Positions 50,212 through 57,274 of a DNA stretch of 64,000 nucleotides are shown here, one piece after another. The stretch is from Actinomadura harenae (GTDB taxonomy: Bacteria; Actinomycetota; Actinomycetes; Streptosporangiales; Streptosporangiaceae). The translations under genes were made by a program, and so were the position numbers. The number at the start of each line of letters is the position of its first letter. The stretch's first letter is position 1. Below the pieces are notes generated by a model. The model was not told the DNA's origin. It did no database searches and worked only from the letters and a program-made list of their open reading frames with translations. Where the stretch lies: assembly GCF_003696215.1 (NCBI RefSeq), contig NZ_RFFG01000024.1, forward strand, positions 1 through 64,000, read 5' to 3'.

Positions 50212-50936
50212 CGGGGCTCCGGCTTGAGCACGTACCCGACCCCGCGGACGGTGTGGATCATCGGGGTCCGGCCCGCGTCGATCTTCTTGCGCAGGTAGCT
50301 CACGTACAGCTCGACGACGTGCGCGCGGCCCCCGAAGTCATAGCTCCACACCCGGTCGAGGATCTGCTCCTTGCTCAGGACCCGGCGCGGGTTGCGCATC
50401 AGGAACCGCAGCAGCTCGAACTCGGTCGGGGTCAGCTCCACCAGGGCGCCGTCCCGGGTGACCTCGCGGGCGTCCTCGTCCATGCTGAGCCCGCCCACGG
50501 TGAGCAGCGCGGACGCGGCGGCGCGGCGGGTCAGCCCGGCCCGGCGCAGCAGCCCGCGCAGCCGGGCGAGGACCTCCTCCAGGCTGAACGGCTTGGTGAC
50601 GTAGTCGTCGCCGCCCGCGGTGATCCCGGCCACCCGGTCCTCCACGGCGTCCCGGGCCGTGAGGAACAGCACGCAGACCTCGGGCGCGGCGGCCCGCAGC
50701 TCCCGCAGGACGCTCAGCCCGTCGATGTCGGGGAGCATGATGTCCAGGACCACCGCGTCCGGCCGGAACTCGCGCGCGGCCGCGATCGCCCCGGCCCCGT
50801 CGGCGGCCGTCCGCACCTGCCAGCCCTCCTGGGCCAGGACGCGCCCCAGCACGTCGGTCAGGTCCGGCTCGTCGTCCACCACGAGCACGCGGACGGGCGA
50901 CCCGTCGGCGTGGCTCAGTCCTCGATCATGGTCCAT
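50208..50936 (-). CDS. OmpR/PhoB-family response regulator
   Basis: A 242-residue regulator: receiver VRVLVVDDEPDLTDVLGRVL, phospho-Asp in VVLDIMLPDIDGLS, LFLTARD, YVTKPFSLEEVLARL; winged-helix output ELTPTEFELLRFLMRNP, VLSKEQILDRVW and HVVELYVSYLRKKID, ending TVRGVGYVL. ATG 50936 gives a normal length. The gap to the divergent ferric reductase gene contains TTCTGAG-type repeats likely bound by this protein. Confidence 0.95.
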   Translation of the reverse strand: MDHDRGLSHADGSPVRVLVVDDEPDLTDVLGRVLAQEGWQVRTAADGAGAIAAAREFRPDAVVLDIMLPDIDGLSVLRELRAAAPEVCVLFLTARDAVEDRVAGITAGGDDYVTKPFSLEEVLARLRGLLRRAGLTRRAAASALLTVGGLSMDEDAREVTRDGALVELTPTEFELLRFLMRNPRRVLSKEQILDRVWSYDFGGRAHVVELYVSYLRKKIDAGRTPMIHTVRGVGYVLKPEPR

Positions 50937-50974
50937 GGTGCCCTCAGTTTCGCTCCCCTTCCTGTGCGTTCCCT

Positions 50975-51025
50975 CTGAACCGGCTCAGAATCAGGCGATA
51001 CGACGCTGGTTCTGAGGGTTCTCAG
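50975..51025. promoter_or_regulatory. Candidate response-regulator boxes, TTCTGAG-type repeats
   Basis: GGTTCTGAGGGTTCTCAG (51008-51025) is a 9-bp direct repeat, and CTGAACCGGCTCAGAA (50975-50990) carries two more units in the opposite orientation. OmpR-family regulators bind such tandem repeats. They lie between the regulator and the ferric-reductase operon. Confidence 0.5.
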
Positions 51026-51074
51026 AGATTCGGCTGGCACTGTGACGGGACGCCGATCGAAAGGGGGGCTCTTC

Positions 51075-52442
51075 ATGACCGCGGTCCGTTCCGGGCACGC
51101 CGTGCCGAGCACGCGCCGCACGAACGCGGGGCCGCGTCGGCGGGGCCTGCGGGCCGGATGGGTGCTCGGCGCGATCTACGCCGGCGCCCTCGCGGTGCTG
51201 GCCCTGTGGTGGCACGGCACGGACTCGGTGGTGGGGGCCGCCGGGTGGCTGACCGACGGGGCCCGGATCACCGGGCTCCTCGCGGCCTACGGCTGCGCGG
51301 TGCTGCTCGCCCTCATGGCCCGCGTCCCGGCGCTGGAGAGCGGCGTCGGCACCGACCGGCTCGCGCGCTGGCACGCCGCGGGCGGCCGCTACACCGTCTG
51401 CCTGGCCGCCGCGCACATCGTCCTGGTCATCTGGGGGTACGCCCTGACGGACCGGAAGAACGTGATCGCGCAGACCGGCGACCTCGTCTTCCACTACCCG
51501 GAGATGCTCAAGGCGACCCTGGGCACGCTGCTGATGTTCGCGGTCGGGATCACCTCGGCGCGGGTGGCCCGGCGCCGCCTGCGGTACGAGGTCTGGCACC
51601 TGCTCCACCTCGGCACCTACCTGTCGATCTTCCTGGTGTTCTTCCACCAGCTCGCCAACGGGGCCCAGTTCGTCGACCAGCCGGTGGCGCGGTACTTCTG
51701 GTACACGCTGTTCATCGGCGTCTCGCTGGTGCTGGCCTGGTACCGGTTCGCCGTCCCGACCACGCGGAACCTGCGGCACCGGATGCGGGTGTCGGAGGTG
51801 CGGTTCGAGTCGCCGGGCGTCGTGTCGGTGTACATCACCGGGCACCGCCTGGACGACCTCGCGGCCCGTCCCGGGCAGTTCTTCCGGTGGCGGTTCCTCG
51901 CGCCGGGCATGTGGTGGGCCGCGAACCCGTACTCGCTGTCGGCCCCGGCCCGGGACGGCCAGCTCCGGATCACCGTCAAGGCCGCCGGGGACCACAGCCG
52001 CGGGCTCGTCCGGCTCCGTCCGGGCACGCGGGTGTGGGCGGAGGGCCCGTACGGCGCGTTCACCGACACCAAGCAGACGCGGCGGCGGGTGCTGCTGCTC
52101 GCGGGCGGCGTCGGGATCACCCCGCTGCGCGCGCTGTTCGAGACCCTGCGCGGCGACGTCACCCTGATCTACCTGGCCCGCCGCCCCGAGGATCTGGCGC
52201 TCCGGGACGAACTGGAGGCGATCGCCGCCCGCCGCGACCGCCGGGTGCTGTGCTTCGTGGACGACCCCGCCGAGTACTCGCTCCCGCTCACCGGGGACTC
52301 CCTCCGGTCGGTCGTGCCCGACGTGGCCGAACGGGACGTGTACCTGTGCGGCCCGCCCGGCATGGCGCACGCCGCGCACCGGGCGCTGCGGGAGGCGGGC
52401 GTCCCGTCCCGGCACGTCCACCACGAGTCCTTCGAGTTCTGA
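51075..52442 (+). CDS. Ferric-reductase-like transmembrane flavocytochrome
   Basis: A 455-residue protein: an N-terminal heme-binding ferric reductase-type membrane domain with six helices (His pairs in RWHAAGGRYTVCLAAAHIVL and VWHLLHLGTYLSIFLVFFHQ), then a cytoplasmic ferredoxin-reductase-like part with FAD motif NPYSLSAP, NAD(P) motif LLAGGVGITPLRALF and C-terminal YLCGPPGMAHA. It would carry electrons from NAD(P)H across the membrane. AAGGGGGG precedes ATG. First gene of an operon with an FMN-binding protein and ApbE; the acceptor is probably the flavinylated protein outside. Confidence 0.92.
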   Translation: MTAVRSGHAVPSTRRTNAGPRRRGLRAGWVLGAIYAGALAVLALWWHGTDSVVGAAGWLTDGARITGLLAAYGCAVLLALMARVPALESGVGTDRLARWHAAGGRYTVCLAAAHIVLVIWGYALTDRKNVIAQTGDLVFHYPEMLKATLGTLLMFAVGITSARVARRRLRYEVWHLLHLGTYLSIFLVFFHQLANGAQFVDQPVARYFWYTLFIGVSLVLAWYRFAVPTTRNLRHRMRVSEVRFESPGVVSVYITGHRLDDLAARPGQFFRWRFLAPGMWWAANPYSLSAPARDGQLRITVKAAGDHSRGLVRLRPGTRVWAEGPYGAFTDTKQTRRRVLLLAGGVGITPLRALFETLRGDVTLIYLARRPEDLALRDELEAIAARRDRRVLCFVDDPAEYSLPLTGDSLRSVVPDVAERDVYLCGPPGMAHAAHRALREAGVPSRHVHHESFEF

Positions 52443-52532
52443 GTCGTTCGAGTTCTGACCAGGAGCGGTGACCATCGTTTCCGACCACGAGTTCCGATCA
52501 CGGGCCCCTGGCGGGCTCGGGGAGGAGAGCGC

Positions 52533-53051
52533 ATGATGCGCCGAGCCGTCCTCGCCACCAGCGCGACGGTCGCCGGTGTCAGCCTGCTGCTGGCCCTGAA
52601 GCCGCACCACAACGGCATCGCAGCCGCGTCCGGCCAGGGCGCGTCCGGCGGGGGCGGGGCCGTGACCGTGGCGCCGCCCGTGGCGCCGGGTTCCGCCGGT
52701 TCCGGTGGTTCCGGTGGTTCCACCGGGTCCTCCGGTTCGTCCGCGCCGCCGAAGCAGGGGGCGAAGTCCGGCGCGAGCGGCACCTACACCGGAAGCGTCA
52801 TCGACACCCGGTACGGGCCCGTCCAGGTCGCGGTGACCGTGGCGCGCGGGAAGCTGACCGGGGTGAAGGTGCTCCAGACCCCGTCGGAGAACGGACGCGA
52901 CCGGCGGCTGGCCGCGATGGCCGTCCCGCAGCTCACGCAGGAGGCGCTCGCGGCCGGGAACGCGCGGATCGACACCGTCTCCGGGGCGACGTACACCAGC
53001 GAGGGCTACATCAACTCGCTCCAGAGCGCGCTGGACAAGGCCCGTGCGTGA
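52533..53051 (+). CDS. FMN-binding domain protein (covalent flavinylation target)
   Basis: A 172-residue exported protein: N-terminal membrane anchor or signal (RRAVLATSATVAGVSLLLAL), a Ser/Gly/Pro linker to about residue 80, then an FMN-binding domain (YTGSVIDTRYGPVQVAVTV, GKLTGVKVLQTP) ending in the flavinylation motif D-T-V-S-G-A-T153, where ApbE attaches FMN to the Thr. The ApbE gene follows with an 8-bp overlap. It is the extracytoplasmic electron carrier of the operon. Confidence 0.92.
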   Translation: MMRRAVLATSATVAGVSLLLALKPHHNGIAAASGQGASGGGGAVTVAPPVAPGSAGSGGSGGSTGSSGSSAPPKQGAKSGASGTYTGSVIDTRYGPVQVAVTVARGKLTGVKVLQTPSENGRDRRLAAMAVPQLTQEALAAGNARIDTVSGATYTSEGYINSLQSALDKARA

Positions 53052-53835
53052 GCGCGGCGGCCCGGGGGCCGCGACCGGGGCGGCGCGCGAGGTCCGTGTC
53101 GTCCACGTGATGGGCACGGTGTTCTCGTTCGACGTCCGGACCCCGATGACGCCCGCGATCGACCGGGCCCTGGACGCCGCGGAGGAGCACCTGCGCCACG
53201 TGGACGCGGTCTTCTCCACCTACCGTCCGGACAGCCAGATCAGCCGCCTGGCCGCCGGGACGCTCACCCTCGACGCCTGCCCGCCCGAGGTCGGCGAGGT
53301 CCTCGCGCTGTGCGCGGAGATCGCCGAGGAGAGCGGCGGCCGGTTCACCTGGACGCCGGACGGGCGGCTCGACCCGTCCGGGATGGTGAAGGGCTGGGCC
53401 GCCGAGGCCGCCTCGGACCTGCTGTTCGAGGCGGGCGCGGCCGACCACTGCGTGAACGCGGGCGGCGACGTCCAGGCGCGCGGCTCCGCCGGGCCCGGCC
53501 GCCCGTGGCGGATCGGCCTGGCGCACCCGCACCGCCGCGGCGACCTCATGGCCGTCGTCACCGGCCACGACATCGCGGTCGCGACGTCCGGGACGTCCGA
53601 ACGCGGCGACCACATCGTCGACCCGCGCACCGGCCGTCCCGCGACCGGCCTGACCTCGCTGACGCTGGTCGGCCGCCATCTGACCCACGTGGACGCCCTG
53701 GCCACCGCGGGCTTCGCCATGGGCGGGGAGGCCCGCGCGTGGGTCGCCGGCCTGCCCGGCATCGAGGCGTTCGCCGTCACCTCCGACGGCCACGCCTGGC
53801 AGACCCCGGGCCTGCCCCTCTGGACGGCCGGCTGA
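53044..53835 (+). CDS. apbE: FAD:protein FMN transferase
   Basis: A 263-residue ApbE: HVMGTVFSFDVRT (the M-G-T-x-x-x-x start), DAVFSTYRPDSQISRLAAG, DPSGMVKGWAAEAASDLL, NAGGDVQARG (N-x-G-G-D), ATSGTSERGDHIVDPRTGRP (A-T-S-G and H-I-x-D-P) and VDALATAGFAMG. Transfers FMN from FAD to the Thr of the neighbouring protein with Mg. GTG 53044 overlaps the FMN-binding gene; the first 20 residues are unlike a signal peptide, so it may work in the cytoplasm or the start may be further in. Confidence 0.95.
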   Translation: MRERGGPGAATGAAREVRVVHVMGTVFSFDVRTPMTPAIDRALDAAEEHLRHVDAVFSTYRPDSQISRLAAGTLTLDACPPEVGEVLALCAEIAEESGGRFTWTPDGRLDPSGMVKGWAAEAASDLLFEAGAADHCVNAGGDVQARGSAGPGRPWRIGLAHPHRRGDLMAVVTGHDIAVATSGTSERGDHIVDPRTGRPATGLTSLTLVGRHLTHVDALATAGFAMGGEARAWVAGLPGIEAFAVTSDGHAWQTPGLPLWTAG

Positions 53836-53886
53836 GAGGTCCCGCGCGCCGGGACCTCTCAGCCGGTCCCTATCAGTGAGTCCTCA

Positions 53887-54468
53887 TCAGTGGGTCTTGG
53901 CGAGGAGGTCCAGGATCTCGGCGGTGGTGCCGGTCTCGCCGAGCTGCGGGAAGATCTTCTCGACGCTGTGCTCGTGGGACGCCCCCGAGCGGTCGGCCAT
54001 GGCGTCGGTCGCGAGCGTGACGTGGTAGCCGTGCTCGTGGGCGGCGCGGGCGGTGGACTCGACGCCGATGCTGGTCGCGATGCCGGTCAGCACGATCTGC
54101 GTGACGCCCCGGCGGCGGAGCTGGATGTCGAGGTCGGTGCCGTGGAAGGCGCCCCAGTTGCGCTTGGTGACCCGGATGTCGGACGGCTGCGGGTCGAGCT
54201 CGTCGAGGATGAGGTCCCAGCCCTCGGGAAGGTCGCCGCCGGGACGGACGGCCTCGACGCGTCCGGGCGGGAAGTCCGAGCCGTCCGGGGCGAAGGTCAC
54301 GTTGACCAGGACGACCGGTAGCCCGCGCGCGCGGAACGCGGCGGCGAGCTCGGCGGAGCGGGCGACGACGTCCGGACCGGGGTGGGGCTCGGTCGGGATG
54401 GCGGCGACGCCCCGCTGGAGGTCGATCAGCACCAGCGCGGTGCGCTCGTCGATCGTGGTGACGGCCAT
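53887..54468 (-). CDS. Isochorismatase-family hydrolase-like protein without catalytic Cys
   Basis: A 193-residue isochorismatase-fold protein: TALVLIDLQRGV with the first Asp, VTKRNWGAFHGTDLDIQLRR with the Lys, and LTGIATSIGVESTARAAHEHG where the usual nucleophile Cys is Gly. This Cys-to-Gly form is common in one subgroup that, like isochorismatase itself, may act on vinyl ethers or esters without a Cys. It lies 44 bp after the MarR gene on the same strand and should be co-regulated. GGAGCAGG precedes ATG. Confidence 0.88.
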   Translation of the reverse strand: MAVTTIDERTALVLIDLQRGVAAIPTEPHPGPDVVARSAELAAAFRARGLPVVLVNVTFAPDGSDFPPGRVEAVRPGGDLPEGWDLILDELDPQPSDIRVTKRNWGAFHGTDLDIQLRRRGVTQIVLTGIATSIGVESTARAAHEHGYHVTLATDAMADRSGASHEHSVEKIFPQLGETGTTAEILDLLAKTH

Positions 54469-54512
54469 GGGTCCTGCTCCTCGGTGGTCGGGTCGCGGCT
54501 GCCGGTGGCCGG

Positions 54513-54974
54513 TCAGGACTGGGCGAGCCGGTCCAGCAGCGCGAGCGCTTCGATGAGGGTCCGCCGCTCGGCCTCGGTGAAGTCGTGCTGCAGCGTGCGC
54601 GCCATCCACTCCTCGCGGGCCTGCCTGCTGCCCGCGATGAAGTCGTGCCCGCCCTCGCTGAGCGAGACGAGCTGGCGGCGTCCGTCGTGCGGGTCGGCGT
54701 CGCGCCGGACCACGCCGAGCTCCTCCAGCGCGGCGACGGTCGCGGCCATCGACTGCGGCCGCACGCCCTCGGCGGCGGCGAGCTCGCTCGCGGTCATCAC
54801 CTCGCCCTGGCCGAGCCTGCTCAGCACGGACGCCTGGGACGGCGTGAGCAGGCCGTTCCCGCCGATCTCGCGCAGCCTGCGGCGCAGGCGGCTGAACACC
54901 ACCCGCACCTCGCGGGCCGCACGCACGGCCGTCTCGCCGACCTGGTCGGGGGCCTCCCCGGCGGACCTCTCCAT
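54513..54974 (-). CDS. MarR-family transcriptional regulator
   Basis: A 153-residue MarR: helix 1 VRVVFSRLRRRLREIGG, winged helix LTPSQASVLSRLGQGEVMTA, recognition helix AAAEGVRPQSMAATVAALEELG, wing VVRRDADPHDGRRQLVSLSEGG (D-x-R motif) and C-terminal dimer helix. Its upstream region has two ACAG-N6-CTGT type boxes 28 bp apart, also found before the MFS and MacAB genes 36 kb away. It probably represses itself, the isochorismatase-like gene and those exporters, and is released by an aromatic ligand. Confidence 0.92.
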   Translation of the reverse strand: MERSAGEAPDQVGETAVRAAREVRVVFSRLRRRLREIGGNGLLTPSQASVLSRLGQGEVMTASELAAAEGVRPQSMAATVAALEELGVVRRDADPHDGRRQLVSLSEGGHDFIAGSRQAREEWMARTLQHDFTEAERRTLIEALALLDRLAQS

Positions 54975-54991
54975 GGCCCCAGCGTATATCA

Positions 54992-55033
54992 GCAGCCCAG
55001 ACTGTCAAGGCGAGACTGAACAGCCTCGCCTGT
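54992..55033. promoter_or_regulatory. Paired MarR operators upstream of the MarR gene
   Basis: GCAGCCCAGACTGT (54992-55005) and ACAGCCTCGCCTGT (55020-55033) are spaced 28 bp centre to centre. The right one continues into CTATTT exactly as at 18977-18982. The first shares CAGCCCAGACTGT with the inverted copy at 18963-18976. Same design as the site between MacA and MFS genes. Confidence 0.65.
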
Positions 55034-55163
55034 CTATTTCCTCCGGCTTTCCCAGCTCATGGGCGCCCAAGGGGCTTCCTGCCCGGTTTTCGGGGAGAGG
55101 AGCGCCCTAGATCGTCGAACCGGGCGCGGCGGAGCCGAACCGGGCGCGGCAGAGGAGGGGACC

Positions 55164-56360
55164 ATGTCCGAGGACGGGACGCCGGACGGGCTCGCGACCG
55201 AGCCGCGCGCCGCGTTCCTCCTGCTCGGACGGTTCGCCCTGGACGAGTCGCGGCACGCCTGGGGCGAACGCGACGGGCTCGGCGGACGCCCCCGCAAGGA
55301 CGGCATCGCGGCCCGCCTCACCGGCTTCCTGGACGCGCGCCGCGCCGAGCCGGGCGCGAACCTGCTCAGCGGCTCCCTCGACCACGCGGCGTCCGAACTC
55401 GGCCTGGACGCCGACGGGTTCGTCCACGAGCTGGCGAACGCGGTCCTCGGCGAGGACCGCCCGGAGCCGCCGCGGATGCTCGTCCACGTGGAGGCGGTCG
55501 TCCGCGCCCACCTCGTCCGGACGATGTTCGGCGGGCGGCCGCCGGAACGGCCGTTCGACCTGTTCGCGACCGAGGGCGCCACGGCCGCCCTCTGCTACCT
55601 GTTCGACTCGCTCCAGGTCGCGGGCGTGCTGCGGCGGGGCGACAGGGTCGCGACCACGGTGCCGGTCTCCGCGCCCTACCTGGAGTTCCTGCGGCTCGAC
55701 CGGTACGCGTTCGACGTCGTCGGGATCAGCGCCGTGCGCCGCGACGGCCTCCCCTCCCGGCGCCTCGACGAGGCCGGACTCGCCCGGCTGGACGACCCGG
55801 ACGTCAAGGCCCTCCACCTGGCCGGCCCGGCGTCCGCGCCACCCGATCCCGAGACCCTCGACCGGATCGTCCGGACGGTCCGCGCCGCCAACCCCGGCCT
55901 GATCATCGTCTCCGACGACGCGTCCGGGACGGTCGCGGGCGGCCTCCCGTCGCTCATGTCCGCGCTGCCGCGCAACACCGTCGGCGTCCACTCGTTCTCG
56001 AAGCGGTTCGGCTGCTCCGGCTGGCGGCTCGGCGTCCTCTGCGTCAACCGGGACAACATCATCGACGAGAGGATCGCCGCGCTCCCGGACGGCCGGAGAC
56101 GAGCCCTGGACCGCCGCTACGCCTCGATCTCGCCGGAGCCGGAGCGGCTGCGCTTCATCGACCGGCTCGTCGCCGACTCCCGGGACGTCGCGCTGGCCCG
56201 CGACGCCGGGCTGTCCACCCCGCAGCAGGCGCAGATGGCGCTGTTCGCCCTCCAGAGCCTGCTCGACACCGGAGCCATCAACAAACGCCAGTACAAGGAC
56301 GTCCCCGAGAAGCCGCTGCACGCCGTCACCGACGAGGGCGACGAGGAGGCCAGCGCCTAG
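55164..56360 (+). CDS. PLP-dependent aminotransferase-fold protein, aspartate-4-decarboxylase-like, short
   Basis: A 398-residue fold-type I PLP protein. It opens TEPRAAFLLLGRFALDESRH, has VSDDASGTVAGGLPSLM (PLP-ring Asp region), HSFSKRFGCSGWRLGVL with the PLP Lys, and STPQQAQMALFALQSLLD. These match aspartate 4-decarboxylase/aminotransferase (AspD) rather than general aminotransferases. AspD is about 530 residues with an N-terminal G-R-G-N-P-N substrate loop that is absent here, so it is a shortened form with possibly altered activity. GAGGAGGGG precedes ATG. Divergent from MarR across its operators. Confidence 0.75.
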   Translation: MSEDGTPDGLATEPRAAFLLLGRFALDESRHAWGERDGLGGRPRKDGIAARLTGFLDARRAEPGANLLSGSLDHAASELGLDADGFVHELANAVLGEDRPEPPRMLVHVEAVVRAHLVRTMFGGRPPERPFDLFATEGATAALCYLFDSLQVAGVLRRGDRVATTVPVSAPYLEFLRLDRYAFDVVGISAVRRDGLPSRRLDEAGLARLDDPDVKALHLAGPASAPPDPETLDRIVRTVRAANPGLIIVSDDASGTVAGGLPSLMSALPRNTVGVHSFSKRFGCSGWRLGVLCVNRDNIIDERIAALPDGRRRALDRRYASISPEPERLRFIDRLVADSRDVALARDAGLSTPQQAQMALFALQSLLDTGAINKRQYKDVPEKPLHAVTDEGDEEASA

Positions 56361-56409
56361 GAGGCGGGCAGAGCTCCAGGTCACGGCCGCAGCGCGCCGG
56401 TGATCGGGA

Positions 56410-56415
56410 TACGGT
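56410..56415 (+). promoter_or_regulatory. Leaderless -10 box TACGGT
   Basis: TACGGT lies 7 nt before ATG 56423 of the DUF72 gene; no ribosome site. Same pattern as at 10912 and 47168. Confidence 0.45.
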
Positions 56416-56422
56416 CGTGGCC

Positions 56423-57274
56423 ATGCGGCTTCACGTGGGATGTGCGATGTGGACTCTTGCGCCCTGGAGAGGACGATTGCTCCCACATCCGCTGCCGCCG
56501 AACGAGCGTCTGCGGGCCTACGCCTCCTGGTGCAACGCCGTGGAGGGGAACACGACCTTCTACGCGACGCCGTCCGTGGAGACCGTCGCGTCCTGGGCCG
56601 AGCAGACGTCCCCGGACTTCCGCCTCGTGGTGAAACTGCCGAAGACCGTCACCCATGAGCATCGCCTTGTCGGGGCCGACGAGGACATGCGGGCCTTCCT
56701 GACGGCGATGGAACCCCTCGGTCCTCGTGCGCACGCGTTGTGGGTGCAGTTGCCCGCCTCGTTCGGGCCCAGCGACCTGGGCACGCTCCACGCGTTCCTG
56801 CGCCGTTTCCCGCGCTCGGCCCGGCTGGCGGTCGAGGTCCGGCATCGGGCGTTCTTCGAGGACGAGCGGGCCGGGCGCATGCTCGAACGCGTCCTCGCCG
56901 GCGTGGACGCCGAATGGGTGCCGTTCGACACGGTCACGATGTTCGCCGACCCTCCGACCAGTGACGCCGAACGGGACGCCTGGACGAAGAAGCCGCGCCT
57001 CCCGCGCCGCTCGCGGGCGCTGACGGACCGTCCGATCGTCCGCTACCTGGGCCGGGACGACGTGGACCGCACCGTCGAGGGCTGGCGGCACTGGGTGGAC
57101 GTCACGGCCGCGTGGCTGCGCGAGGGCCGTTCCCCGACCGTGTTCGTCCACACGCCCGACAACGCCGGGGCCCTCACGCTGGCCCGCCGCTTCCACGACG
57201 AGGTGCGGGCGCTCGTCCCGGACGTCGAGCCGCTGCCCGAGCCCGTCCCGGCGGAGCCCCCGACCCTCTTCTAG
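56423..57274 (+). CDS. DUF72 TIM-barrel protein
   Basis: A 283-residue DUF72/YecE-like protein: LHVGCAMWTLAPWRGRLLP start, NAVEGNTTFYATPSVETVASW (the E-x-N-x-T-F-Y motif), FRLVVKLPKTVTHEHRL, ALWVQLPASFGPSDLG, LAVEVRHRAFF, VFVHTPDNAGALTLARRF ending. The fold is a TIM barrel of unknown enzymatic role. GTG 56417 would add two residues. Its TAG stop overlaps the stop of the convergent regulator gene in one CTAG. Confidence 0.92.
   Translation: MRLHVGCAMWTLAPWRGRLLPHPLPPNERLRAYASWCNAVEGNTTFYATPSVETVASWAEQTSPDFRLVVKLPKTVTHEHRLVGADEDMRAFLTAMEPLGPRAHALWVQLPASFGPSDLGTLHAFLRRFPRSARLAVEVRHRAFFEDERAGRMLERVLAGVDAEWVPFDTVTMFADPPTSDAERDAWTKKPRLPRRSRALTDRPIVRYLGRDDVDRTVEGWRHWVDVTAAWLREGRSPTVFVHTPDNAGALTLARRFHDEVRALVPDVEPLPEPVPAEPPTLF

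Noticed and set aside
53887-55008. One long fused protein spanning isochorismatase and upstream DNA
   Set aside because: The extra frame is antisense-like and overlaps the MarR gene in another frame.
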